The position numbers and the translations under genes were made by a program. A DNA stretch of 46,752 bases from a virus. The notes beneath the pieces were generated by a model, which saw nothing but the letters and a program-made list of their open reading frames with translations, searched no databases and was not told the origin of the DNA. Positions 23,518 through 30,417 of the stretch are shown piece by piece. Location of the stretch: IMG/VR virus record IMGVR_UViG_3300009285_000812, positions 1-46,752 of that record. One strand, given 5' to 3'. Each line of letters begins with the position of its first letter. Position 1 is the stretch's first letter.

Positions 23518-23730
23518 TTAACTCTCCTTCACCGGATACCTTAGTTTCAACTGGGCCACGAGATAGTCATGCTCTGCCAGGATATCATCAGGGTGGCTGC
23601 CGTATTTCTCCACGGTGCAGTCCCAGGTTATGGTTCCTTTGGTTGAGATTGACGCGCTCACCCGATAGCGCGGCATGATCGTTGTCGCCTGAATAGGTAT
23701 ATCAGAAGTACTATTTGTTCCGTCTGTCAT
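23518..23730 (-). CDS. Hypothetical early protein
   Basis: A 70-residue protein with a beta-rich centre (RYRVSASISTKGTITWDCTVE) and a helical C-terminus (DILAEHDYLVAQLKLRYP). Overlaps the zinc-ribbon gene upstream by 4 bp. Function unknown. Confidence 0.55.
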   Translation of the reverse strand: MTDGTNSTSDIPIQATTIMPRYRVSASISTKGTITWDCTVEKYGSHPDDILAEHDYLVAQLKLRYPVKES

Positions 23731-23897
23731 TTATCCCTCCTACACACTTTACCAAACTCCGCGCTTGTTTCCTGTTGGCTAACCCATGCTTCCCATTCCC
23801 TCTCACACTTCATACACACTCCTCGGTATGTCCCGTGCTTGGGACACCTCTCCTCTGGAAACACCTTTGCAAACTCCTCATCGGTCATGTTGTTCAT
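23727..23897 (-). CDS. 56-residue zinc-ribbon protein
   Basis: A short gene (MNNMTDEEFAKVFPEERCPKHG...CMKCEREW) with a CxxHG/CxxC arrangement typical of one zinc ribbon. The start overlaps the previous gene by 20 bp and its stop overlaps the next start. Probably a small nucleic acid- or protein-binding factor. Confidence 0.6.
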   Translation of the reverse strand: MNNMTDEEFAKVFPEERCPKHGTYRGVCMKCEREWEAWVSQQETSAEFGKVCRRDK

Positions 23898-24066
23898 CTG
23901 TATCCTCCTTATCCCTGAATGTTAACGTCATTTTAAAGGTTTGACCATTTTCTAATGTTATAGGGGGATCGTATTTTATTTCAGCTATCTTCTGTAGAGG
24001 AACGTCGAAATCGCGCGGATTGAACTGCGCCAGGAAGTCTATCAGATCAAACCTACGCTTACTCAT
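23878..24066 (-). CDS. Hypothetical early protein
   Basis: A 62-residue protein: basic N-terminus (MSKRRFDLIDFLAQF), a Pro-rich strand region (DPPITLENGQTFKMTLTF), acidic C-terminus. No family recognised. Confidence 0.5.
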   Translation of the reverse strand: MSKRRFDLIDFLAQFNPRDFDVPLQKIAEIKYDPPITLENGQTFKMTLTFRDKEDTDEQHDR

Positions 24067-24079
24067 TTAATAGCCTCTC

Positions 24080-24235
24080 TTAATGCAATCCCATGCCCCG
24101 ATTTTGTCTACCCTTGTAAGTGCTGTAGTAAAAATCAGCAAGCCCGTGATACATCTTTTTTCTCTTAGCCTCGCGTCTCTTATGATGCTCATGCCGCACC
24201 GATTCAGTACGGCGATGGTGTCTTACTTTCGGCAT
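24080..24235 (-). CDS. 51-residue His/Arg-rich basic protein
   Basis: A very basic short gene (MPKVRHHRRTESVRHEHHKR, then KRKKMYHGLADFYYS) with about one third His, Arg or Lys. The charge suggests nucleic acid binding. Its start overlaps the stop of the preceding gene. Confidence 0.55.
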   Translation of the reverse strand: MPKVRHHRRTESVRHEHHKRREAKRKKMYHGLADFYYSTYKGRQNRGMGLH

Positions 24236-24541
24236 TTACCTAATAGCCTCTAGTTTAGTTAGAACTTCATCGCAAGCCGCTGCTCCGCCGTCTAGAAACA
24301 CACCATCGTCCCACCCTGCTATTTTAGAATCTTCTTCATATTCCTTTTTGTCTATCTTGACCATCTCAATAACCTGTTTCAAGATGGCTTCGGCGGTCTT
24401 TTTATCCTGAGAAGCGAGTTCTTCGTATAAACACATTCGACCAATTTTCGAGGCGTTTTCGGGCGTCATTTGTGAAGTGGCCTTATTTACCGCCGCAACA
24501 ATTTCTACGTCTGTTAAGAGTCTGTCATTCTGTATAGTCAT
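24236..24541 (-). CDS. Hypothetical early protein
   Basis: A 101-residue, largely helical acidic protein beginning MTIQNDRLLTDVEIVAAVN. The N-terminal 'DRLLTD.E' loosely resembles the 20891 protein. Function unknown. Confidence 0.55.
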   Translation of the reverse strand: MTIQNDRLLTDVEIVAAVNKATSQMTPENASKIGRMCLYEELASQDKKTAEAILKQVIEMVKIDKKEYEEDSKIAGWDDGVFLDGGAAACDEVLTKLEAIR

Positions 24542-24567
24542 GGGCTACTCCTTTATTGGGCTTCCGT

Positions 24568-24960
24568 TTATCGCCATGCTTCCACACGATTATTGGGGTC
24601 GGCAAATAATTCCGCGAAGGCCTGGGCTTTCGCCTTGCAATAGGCTTCCCGTGCCGGGGCTGTCAATATTCCTTCGGGAATACCCAACCGCCAGAACTTT
24701 CCGTCTTTAATCGCTTTTACGATTTGCGGCGGAAAGTTCTGGGGCGTGGAGAAATTGGTACATTCCTTTTGTGTTCCGATGCCGCTGTCCAGTTCATAGA
24801 AAAACCGGATAGCCCCATGCCCAACGTAATCATCTGCGGGGCAACCCCTTTCCCCAATATGGTCACGCAACAACTTCCCGCGCGGCGTGTCAAATACCTG
24901 GTTAGCCGTTAGGAAGTGGATTTTCTTTTTGTCCTTAATCCAAGAAACGAATTCACACAT
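24568..24960 (-). CDS. Hypothetical early protein
   Basis: A 130-residue protein starting MCEFVSWIKDKKKIHFLTAN, with a mixed alpha/beta centre (HGAIRFFYELDSGIG) and a helical C-terminus (REAYCKAKAQAFAELFAD). I associate the opening 'MCEF.SW' with unassigned phage proteins; no catalytic motif is evident. Confidence 0.6.
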   Translation of the reverse strand: MCEFVSWIKDKKKIHFLTANQVFDTPRGKLLRDHIGERGCPADDYVGHGAIRFFYELDSGIGTQKECTNFSTPQNFPPQIVKAIKDGKFWRLGIPEGILTAPAREAYCKAKAQAFAELFADPNNRVEAWR

Positions 24961-24995
24961 ATTTACTACTCCTCTACTAGATTCTTAAGGGTTGC

Positions 24996-25790
24996 CTAGA
25001 AAGCGCTGAGTTTTCCTTCCCAGACGATCTCAGCCTTCTCGCCAGAATGTAGCCGCCAGGTTTTACCATCAAAAGAAGCGACTAAACCGCGTTTCCATAA
25101 ATCCACAGCGGATTGATAAGGGTATCCGTCTGTTTTGGGTGCGTATTCCCATTCGGTTATTTCAGTAAATAAACTCCCAACTAAAGCCCAGACCGAAGCC
25201 CAGACCGAATCCCAGACCGAATCCCCGACCGAAGCCCTGACCGAAGCCCAGACCGAATCCCCGACCGAAGCCCTGACCGAAGCCCAGACCGAAGCCCCGA
25301 CCGAATCCCAGACCGAATCCCCGACCGAATCCCAGACCGAAGCCCTGACCGAAGCCCAGACCGAAGCCCCGACCGAAGCCCTGACCGAAGCCCTGACCGA
25401 AGCCCAGATTTTGAGAAGTTCTATGTCTTCCTCTGTGGGTATTCTCCTGGGAAGTTTTAACGGGTTAACTGGATTTCTGGCCTTGTCTAGGTCTATCCCT
25501 TTGTAAATCTGTTCCTTCCATTTACCAAACTCTATCCAGCACAAATCCTTTTTCTTTTTTGTTAGCCACCGAGGAGTCGTGTTTTCATCCACCTTAAGCG
25601 TCCACTTATCTTCGGGGAACAAATAACCTTTGTCTGGTGTAATCTCGATTTTGGCGAACTTGATTACATCCCCATCCGTAGTGTCATCTTTGATCCCAGC
25701 CATTTCAAGTAACTCGTCATGCGAGTCTTTACCCGCTTGCCAGATTACTCGCCCGTCCTTAGTGATGATACAGGAATACGCTCTACACAT
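24996..25790 (-). CDS. Tetrapeptide-repeat (A/D-S-V-x) protein
   Basis: A 264-residue protein in three parts. Residues ~1-125 form a globular N-terminus (MCRAYSCIITKDGRVIW, DSHDELL, WTLKVDENTTPRW). Residues ~128-203 are about 19 tetrapeptides (A/D)SV(W/R/G), encoded by a 12-bp DNA repeat. The C-terminus (KRGLVASFDGKTWRLHSG) is again globular. A period of four with small residues and Val suggests a regular beta coil or fibre-like rod. Function unknown. Confidence 0.75.
   Translation of the reverse strand: MCRAYSCIITKDGRVIWQAGKDSHDELLEMAGIKDDTTDGDVIKFAKIEITPDKGYLFPEDKWTLKVDENTTPRWLTKKKKDLCWIEFGKWKEQIYKGIDLDKARNPVNPLKLPRRIPTEEDIELLKIWASVRASVRASVGASVWASVRASVWDSVGDSVWDSVGASVWASVRASVGDSVWASVRASVGDSVWDSVWASVWALVGSLFTEITEWEYAPKTDGYPYQSAVDLWKRGLVASFDGKTWRLHSGEKAEIVWEGKLSAF
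25184..25408 (-). repeat. 12-bp tandem repeat, about 19 copies
   Basis: On the plus strand the unit is CC(C/A/T)GACCGAA(G/T)C with substitutions almost only at three positions. It is in frame with the tetrapeptide of the 24996-25790 protein, so gain or loss of units changes length but not frame. Confidence 0.95.
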
Positions 25791-25974
25791 TGACTTTATC
25801 CTTCCCCAATAAGTTCTCTAACCTGCGGATCGAATCTTCCAGCGTCGAGACCTGAGAGGCAAGCCGCGCCCCTTGCGCCGGAGAGAAAACAGGAGCCGCC
25901 TTAATGCCTACAATAATATCAAGGGTCTGCTTTTTATAGGTGGTGTAAAGCTCCACGGCTGTCATACTACTCAT
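25783..25974 (-). CDS. Small helical hypothetical protein
   Basis: A 63-residue protein with two amphipathic helices (MTAVELYTTYKKQTLDI and VSTLEDSIRRLENLLGK). Overlaps the following gene by 8 bp, so translation is probably coupled. Function unknown. Confidence 0.55.
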   Translation of the reverse strand: MSSMTAVELYTTYKKQTLDIIVGIKAAPVFSPAQGARLASQVSTLEDSIRRLENLLGKDKVNV

Positions 25975-26263
25975 TTGATGTTACCATGCCCTTCTCCGCC
26001 CTTGTAGCGATTTTGGCGATGGCTTTTAGGATGTCGGCGTGTACCGCCTCTAGTTTAACGGCGGTCTGTTTCAAGTCTTTAAGCTCACTGGTTTTCACGG
26101 CGTTATCCACTAGCCAAGAAAGAGCACAGGGCAAGGTCGTAAAGTAGGCCACGGCGGTTGTTCTGGTCTCATGCAAGGCGTCCACCTTCTTAGTCGCCTT
26201 TGTCTGGTAGACGATGTACTGAAGCTCGTCGCTGCCGATAGACCATTCCTCGTTGATTTTCAT
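25967..26263 (-). CDS. DUF5405-like phage protein
   Basis: A 98-residue protein. MKINEEWSIGSDELQYIVYQ, AVAYFTTLPCALSWLVD and a C-terminal helical pair resemble small phage proteins I associate with DUF5405. The role is unknown. ATGA overlap with the regulator upstream. Confidence 0.6.
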   Translation of the reverse strand: MKINEEWSIGSDELQYIVYQTKATKKVDALHETRTTAVAYFTTLPCALSWLVDNAVKTSELKDLKQTAVKLEAVHADILKAIAKIATRAEKGMVTSNE

Positions 26264-26730
26264 AGCAACCTCTTTATAGTAGGATGATTTGAAACTGGTA
26301 TGTTGAGTATTTTTAAGGCGCGACTTAATTTATAACCATCGCTCATTAACCCTCTTATTTCGGGCAGCCGTGGCAAATATTTAGAATCACGAGGATGTAC
26401 TTGCCCCTTCTGGATACCGAAGTGTTTTCCGAGAAAAACCCCTTGACAATGTTTAGAGCAGAAAAAAGTACCCGAATAGTTGCGCCTGATCCTGGCCCTG
26501 GAATCTTTATTGGTAAACTCCACGCCGCATTGGGAGCAAACCAGAAGTGGGGTTCGCCCAATGCTAATCACTCCCTGTTTCTTTAGCTTCTGGATAGTCA
26601 AGGGTTTAACTGGGTGATGTGTTACCTGTCTTACCCTCTCCCGCGTCAACCCAAATAAGTCGCCGATTACTTGGAGGGTCATACCACGCCCTCTCATGTC
26701 GTCCATTAATACATTGCGCTCCACTAACAT
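26260..26730 (-). CDS. Sigma-region-4-like HTH regulator with zinc ribbon
   Basis: ATG 26730 is chosen because AGGAG lies eight bases upstream and the promoter -10 lies beyond it; an upstream ATG at 26787 would fall inside the promoter. MTLQVIGDLFGLTRERVRQV is a sigma-4/RpoD-like helix-turn-helix. CSQCGVEF...FFCSKHC forms a zinc finger. A C-terminal segment (LSRALKILNIPVS) may be another HTH. As the first gene of the minus-strand operon it is a candidate early transcription regulator. Confidence 0.65.
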   Translation of the reverse strand: MLVERNVLMDDMRGRGMTLQVIGDLFGLTRERVRQVTHHPVKPLTIQKLKKQGVISIGRTPLLVCSQCGVEFTNKDSRARIRRNYSGTFFCSKHCQGVFLGKHFGIQKGQVHPRDSKYLPRLPEIRGLMSDGYKLSRALKILNIPVSNHPTIKRLL

Positions 26731-26760
26731 CGGGCAACTCCTTTTACGCTTCACCCCCTC

Positions 26761-26789
26761 AGTATAAACCCTTTGTTGCCAAAACACAA
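26761..26789 (-). promoter_or_regulatory. Promoter for the minus-strand early operon
   Basis: Read on the minus strand: TTGTGT (26789-26784), 17-bp spacer, TATACT (26766-26761). It lies about 30 bp upstream of ATG 26730 and faces the 20-gene operon ending at 20108. Confidence 0.6.
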
Positions 26790-26842
26790 TAGGGTAATAG
26801 TTACAGTTTTATTAAGAGTTGGTCTTGGGGCATGGTTACGAT

Positions 26843-26870
26843 TGTTATAAGCGAACAGATGGTATTGACG
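26843..26870 (+). promoter_or_regulatory. Candidate plus-strand promoters of the replication operon
   Basis: An extended -10 (TG-T-TATAAG, 26843-26851) and a TTGACG box (26865-26870) lie upstream of ATG 26901. The TTGACG box with a TGGTAAGGT at 18 bp resembles the arrangement at 31257. Which is used cannot be told by eye. The 170-bp region between the divergent genes otherwise shows no ORF. Confidence 0.4.
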
Positions 26871-26900
26871 GGTGGCTAGGGACCATGGTAAGGTAGGGGT

Positions 26901-27110
26901 ATGGATTTAGTTGATGAGTTAGAACTGTTCAGGGAAACCCTTAAGTTGAGCCAGCGGCAGTTTGCTTTGAAAGCAGAGGTTGATCCTGCGGCATGGAACC
27001 GGGTCGTGAACCGGATAGACGAACGGAAAATCACCGCCGAAATGAAACTACACTTTCTCAGGGCCTACCCTCAGTTAGCCGGTAAGATTATCTCGGATGT
27101 AATGGGCTAG
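26901..27110 (+). CDS. Cro/XRE-like small HTH protein
   Basis: A 69-residue protein; LFRETLKLSQRQFALKAEVDPAAWNRV matches an XRE-type helix-turn-helix (L..SQ..FA..A.V) but the recognition helix is atypical. It starts at ATG 26901 behind AGGGG, as the first gene of the plus-strand replication operon opposite the sigma-4-like gene. A Cro-like switch role is inferred. Confidence 0.6.
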   Translation: MDLVDELELFRETLKLSQRQFALKAEVDPAAWNRVVNRIDERKITAEMKLHFLRAYPQLAGKIISDVMG

Positions 27111-27122
27111 GGGTTATAATAA

Positions 27123-27797
27123 GTGACGATGCCCACAGAAAAACAAGCGGGGGGCGGGGTTAAAGCCGCTCTCCTTTATTGTGACAACGAAACCCTCCGG
27201 CTCATGGCGTGGCGGAACTACCGGGGCATTAAAGACGACCAGCTTATCTTTAACCTACAGGAAGCAAGGCAGAAACTAGACGACCTCGATAGTTGCCCGG
27301 AGGTATTCAACCCCCCGCTTAATGTTCCTCAAGGCGAATACGTTGACCATCTAAAGTACTTCTTTGAGCAAAGCGTAGCATCCATCGAGGCGGAGTTCAC
27401 CCGCAGGGATAAGATACAGACTTGCTACCGGCCCGCTGATCCCAGAATCATCGAGACTATAAAATCCCGCCTGGAGATAGACGAAATACTGGCGGAGTAC
27501 ACCGAGGTCTTTTACAACAAGGGGCGCATTACCTACAGGTGCACATTACATGGGACGGACTCGACACCTTCGGGTGTAATCTACAAGGCGGAGCAAAGGT
27601 GCTGGTGTCACGGGTGTTCCAAAGGTGGAGACGTGTTCGACGTGGTACAGGCTTTCGAGAGACTAAGTTTACCCGAAGCGATTAGTAAACTGGCACGGAA
27701 ACTGGGGCTGGACACTGAACGTATTAGTTCTAATGGTAATAAGGGGGATAGTAAGGGGGGTTCTAAAAAGGACGAGGGGAAGACTTGGGACGTTTAG
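27123..27797 (+). CDS. CHC2 zinc-finger (DnaG primase-type) protein without polymerase domain
   Basis: A 224-residue protein. Residues ~135-170 form a CHC2 finger: YRCTLHG ... CWCHGCSKGGDVFD, with ligands C-x2-H and C-x2-C. It is followed by FERLSLPEAISKLARKLGL, the helical tail typical of DnaG N-termini. No TOPRIM catalytic domain follows in this gene or the next, so it is either a primase recruitment/recognition subunit or a stand-alone module working with host primase. GTG 27123 or ATG 27129 may start it. It ends just before the iteron array. Confidence 0.8.
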   Translation: MTMPTEKQAGGGVKAALLYCDNETLRLMAWRNYRGIKDDQLIFNLQEARQKLDDLDSCPEVFNPPLNVPQGEYVDHLKYFFEQSVASIEAEFTRRDKIQTCYRPADPRIIETIKSRLEIDEILAEYTEVFYNKGRITYRCTLHGTDSTPSGVIYKAEQRCWCHGCSKGGDVFDVVQAFERLSLPEAISKLARKLGLDTERISSNGNKGDSKGGSKKDEGKTWDV

Positions 27798-27802
27798 TTC
27801 GG

Positions 27803-27895
27803 TGTGACAAATGTGACATCCGTGTGACATTAATGTGACAATGTGTGACCAGTGTGACAACAAGGGGTAAATGTGACAGATGTGACCAATGTGAC
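27803..27895 (+). repeat. TGTGAC iteron array, candidate replication origin
   Basis: Nine direct TGTGAC copies start at 27803, 27812, 27823, 27834, 27844, 27853, 27872, 27881 and 27890. Spacing is 9-11 bp (one 19-bp gap), close to the DNA helical repeat. The array lies between the CHC2 gene and the ATPase gene, and the last three copies lie in the ATPase reading frame (VTDVTNVT). Confidence 0.75.
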
Positions 27896-28760
27896 AATTA
27901 AAGAGGATGTCAACCTTACGGGGGCTATACGTGAGTACCTAAAGGCTAATCCTGGCTGGAAGTTTACTACAGCACAAATAGACCAAGAGTTTGTGCTGGG
28001 GACTTTCAGCGAACGAGCTAGGCGGCGTAAGGCGTTAGAACGGCTCAAAGAAGAGGGGCTGATTGAACATTCCTCCGGGCAATGGCGTGTCAAGAACCTG
28101 CAAGCCGAGCCTATAAATTATTTGGAATCTCAAGGTATCCCAGTCCCGCTGTCATGGCCTTTTGAAATCGAGAAGTATGTCAAGATATTCCAGCACAACA
28201 TTATTATTATTGCCGGGGCAAAGGACGCTGGTAAAACAGCTTATCTATTAAACTTTGTTCTTATGAATATGTACGAGCATGGAGATATTAGTTATTTTTC
28301 CAGCGAGATGTACGGCGACGAGATGAAAGAACGCCTGTTAGGGTTTGAGCAAGCGGGGATGATAGGACTAAAAGATTGGTTATTCCACCCCTTCGCACGT
28401 AACGGTGACTTTCAAGATGTTATTGATCCCACGGGAATAAATATCATTGACTATTTGGAAGTGACGGAGAACTTTGCCGAGATTGGGCGGCCCATTAGGG
28501 CCATTTTTGATAAACTGACCACAGGGATAGCAATTATAGCTCTTCAGAAAAACCCATCAACAAGTGATTACGAAATTTTATTAGCGCGTGGCGGGACATC
28601 GACGATGGAGAAATCCCGCCTTTATCTTTCGTTAGATAAGGGGAAAATGAAGATTGTTGTCGGCAAGAATCGTGTCAATCCCCGCGTTGATCCTGTTAAT
28701 AAGACATGGAACTTCCGCCTTGAGGGTGGCTGTAAATATACGAATGTGGTGAGTTTATGA
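27873..28760 (+). CDS. Winged-helix plus RecA-like replication ATPase
   Basis: A 295-residue protein starting at GTG 27873, preceded by AGGGG. Residues ~15-75 look like a winged helix (FTTAQIDQEFVLG, RRRKALERLKEEGLIEH). A RecA/RepA-type ATPase core follows, with Walker A GAKDAGKTA at ~115-123, a Walker B-like strand INIIDYLEV and the C-terminal sensor region SRLYLSLDKGKM. It probably acts as replicative helicase, loader or initiator. The iterons immediately upstream are likely its binding sites (inference). Confidence 0.75.
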   Translation: MTDVTNVTIKEDVNLTGAIREYLKANPGWKFTTAQIDQEFVLGTFSERARRRKALERLKEEGLIEHSSGQWRVKNLQAEPINYLESQGIPVPLSWPFEIEKYVKIFQHNIIIIAGAKDAGKTAYLLNFVLMNMYEHGDISYFSSEMYGDEMKERLLGFEQAGMIGLKDWLFHPFARNGDFQDVIDPTGINIIDYLEVTENFAEIGRPIRAIFDKLTTGIAIIALQKNPSTSDYEILLARGGTSTMEKSRLYLSLDKGKMKIVVGKNRVNPRVDPVNKTWNFRLEGGCKYTNVVSL

Positions 28761-28936
28761 CTTGTAATTGGTCTGTAACACATGTTTTCACGGGGCAACT
28801 ACACCGTAATATTAAGGACAAAATCTTTGGCAAGTTGTGTTTTTTCTTAACCCAAAAAGGGATAGGAATAAACAGCAAGTTTGTTTTAGATTATGCCTCG
28901 CGTTATAATCTTTGGTTGATGTGGAGAAGTATTTAA
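28757..28936 (+). CDS. 59-residue hypothetical protein
   Basis: ATG overlaps the ATPase stop (ATGA). The protein (MTCNWSVTHVFTGQLHRNIK ... LTQKGIGINSKFVLDY ... LWLMWRSI) is basic, with a hydrophobic centre. No family recognised. Confidence 0.55.
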   Translation: MTCNWSVTHVFTGQLHRNIKDKIFGKLCFFLTQKGIGINSKFVLDYASRYNLWLMWRSI

Positions 28937-28953
28937 GGTGGGACAAGATCGTA

Positions 28954-29001
28954 ATGGAGAATAGAACCTGTATAGGTTGCTCTGGAAAAGGATGGCTATG
29001 A
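28954..29001 (+). CDS. 15-residue CxxCxGxG miniprotein frame
   Basis: A tiny frame (MENRTCIGCSGKGWL) with a DnaJ-like CxxCxGxG motif. Its stop overlaps the methyltransferase start (ATGA) and its last codons contain the AAGGA for that gene. It may be a translated leader or a chance frame. Confidence 0.3.
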   Translation: MENRTCIGCSGKGWL

Positions 29002-30011
29002 GGTTCCTAGAACTCTTTGCGGGAGTAGGGGGATTTAGATATGGGCTTGAAGCCGTTAGTAATAGGGGATTTTCTGGGGAAAGGTTATCAGGGGGATGCA
29101 ATCTACGACACGAACGGGCTTGCGCCGACATTATCGGCGCAAGCGGGGAACAACAGCAAGGGTTCGGTTTTGATTGCGTGTGGTCAAACGAATGGGACAA
29201 GTACGCCGCTGCCATCTACCGATACCACTGGAACGACGGCACAATGCACGAAGGAGATATCCGGGCAGTTGACCCTGCTAGACTTCCAGCCCATGACCTC
29301 ATCGTTGGTGGATTCCCTTGTCAGGCTTTCTCGATTGCTGGCAAGCGGGGAGGATTCGCAGACGTACGAGGCACTCTCTTTTTTGAAATCTGCCGAATTG
29401 CGAAGGCTTGCGGAACTAAGTATCTATTCCTTGAGAACGTCAAAGGATTGCTTAATCACAAGGGCGGGGCTACATTTCAAACCATTATCTCAACGCTGGA
29501 TGAACTGGGGTATGACTGTCAATGGCAGGTGCTTAACAGCCGCAACTACGTACCCCAAAACAGGGAGCGCGTGTTCATTATCGCAAATCTTAGAAGCGAA
29601 TCCAGACCCCAAGTATTTCCTATCGGACAAAATTGCGAACCGGATATTGTCTTACCAGCCCTCACAACGAGATATTACGGGGGGCAAGCCAATGGTGGCT
29701 ATATCGGTTACGGACAGGCACACAGAACACCGTTGAAGTTCATGGAACGCAACCAGAAAAATATAGAGGGTGATTACGCTTTTACTATTGACAGTGTGAA
29801 CACAGGGGGCGTGAAAGTTGGTTCCTCAATCCGCCGCTTGACACCTACTGAGTGTGAAAGACTCCAAGCTTTCCCCGATGGATGGACCAAGTACGGTATA
29901 TTCAACGGTGGAACCAAAGAGATAAGCGACACGCAACGATACAAGACAATGGGCAACGCTGTAACCACGGCAGTCATAACGCATATCGGGAGGGTTTTTG
30001 TATGTTTATAA
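28998..30011 (+). CDS. DNA C5-cytosine methyltransferase with atypical insertion
   Basis: ATG 28998 has AAGGA five bases upstream. All catalytic motifs are present: motif I LELFAGVGGF, II VWSNEWDKYA, IV GGFPCQAFSIAGKRGG with the nucleophilic Cys, VI LFLENVKGLL, VIII QNRERVFII and X TMGNAVTTAVI. The target-recognition region (ALTTRYYGGQANGGY) is short. Between motifs I and II there is an unusual ~35-residue insertion (about 29050-29155) whose alternative frame looks TRD-like. It probably protects phage DNA from restriction; the target site cannot be predicted. Confidence 0.9.
   Translation: MRFLELFAGVGGFRYGLEAVSNRGFSGERLSGGCNLRHERACADIIGASGEQQQGFGFDCVWSNEWDKYAAAIYRYHWNDGTMHEGDIRAVDPARLPAHDLIVGGFPCQAFSIAGKRGGFADVRGTLFFEICRIAKACGTKYLFLENVKGLLNHKGGATFQTIISTLDELGYDCQWQVLNSRNYVPQNRERVFIIANLRSESRPQVFPIGQNCEPDIVLPALTTRYYGGQANGGYIGYGQAHRTPLKFMERNQKNIEGDYAFTIDSVNTGGVKVGSSIRRLTPTECERLQAFPDGWTKYGIFNGGTKEISDTQRYKTMGNAVTTAVITHIGRVFVCL
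29041..29736 (+). other. Long overlapping frame inside the methyltransferase gene
   Basis: The +1 frame stays open for 231 codons. Its first part (YDTNGLAPTLSAQAG) resembles the G-x-x-PTL motif of cytosine methyltransferase TRDs, and a later part reads SLSQILE..PDPKYFLS, which also resembles methyltransferase-family sequence. It could be a dual-coded protein, a relic of recombination between methyltransferase genes, or a shadow frame kept open by conserved codons. Not called as a gene. Confidence 0.35.
29119..29143. repeat. Perfect 10-bp inverted repeat in the methyltransferase gene
   Basis: CTTGCGCCGA (29119-29128) and TCGGCGCAAG (29134-29143) flank a 5-nt loop. It lies exactly in the unusual insertion between motifs I and II. 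Confidence 0.9.
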
Positions 30012-30190
30012 GGTCAGATGTAAAGTCCAGCTTGTATCATCTCAAGGCAGAATGTCCCTTATTATTCGGTAAGTCAGTAGAGACCACTTTAGCTGAGTGC
30101 CTTGACGATGAGTTATATTCAGAGAAGCGCAACGGGGTCAGAATATCCAGGCGGCGGGAATTATGTAGTCTTTGTGGAGGTGCCAAATGA
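30002..30190 (+). CDS. Small protein with C-terminal CxxC
   Basis: A 62-residue protein starting at ATG 30002 near the methyltransferase stop. The first part (SSLYHLKAECPLLFG) and the C-terminal CSLCGG give a possible zinc site. Its end overlaps the next start. No family recognised. Confidence 0.5.
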   Translation: MFIRSDVKSSLYHLKAECPLLFGKSVETTLAECLDDELYSEKRNGVRISRRRELCSLCGGAK

Positions 30191-30417
30191 GTGTACCGAA
30201 CAATCCTTTACTGGTAGACGATGAAAACGAGGCGAGGCTGCACCGCGACCGGCTTGTATCTCTCAGGGCAAAAGAGAAACAACCCAAGAGGCCGAGGTAC
30301 GATCTTGGTATGTCGGAATTCATTACGCCGCCCTGGGAGCCGCCTGTGCAAAGGGTGCCACGTGATTTGGTCGAGGACACCCGCAGGCTAAGTCCTGTAG
30401 GCAGGAGTTGGTTATGA
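30187..30417 (+). CDS. Hypothetical Arg/Pro-rich protein
   Basis: A 76-residue protein from ATG 30187 (MSVPNNPLLVDDENEARLHR), with GGAGG seven bases upstream. The middle is basic (AKEKQPKRPRY) and the end is Pro-rich. ATGA-type overlaps on both sides place it in the replication operon. Function unknown. Confidence 0.5.
   Translation: MSVPNNPLLVDDENEARLHRDRLVSLRAKEKQPKRPRYDLGMSEFITPPWEPPVQRVPRDLVEDTRRLSPVGRSWL

Noticed and set aside
25135-25506. Plus-strand Thr/Glu repeat frame opposite the tetrapeptide-repeat gene
   Set aside because: A 12-bp repeat keeps every frame open; the minus frame has globular ends and proper operon context.
27797-27900. CRISPR array at the TGTGAC repeats
   Set aside because: Repeat units are 6-7 bp with 3-5 bp between them, far too short for repeat-spacer structure; iterons fit better.
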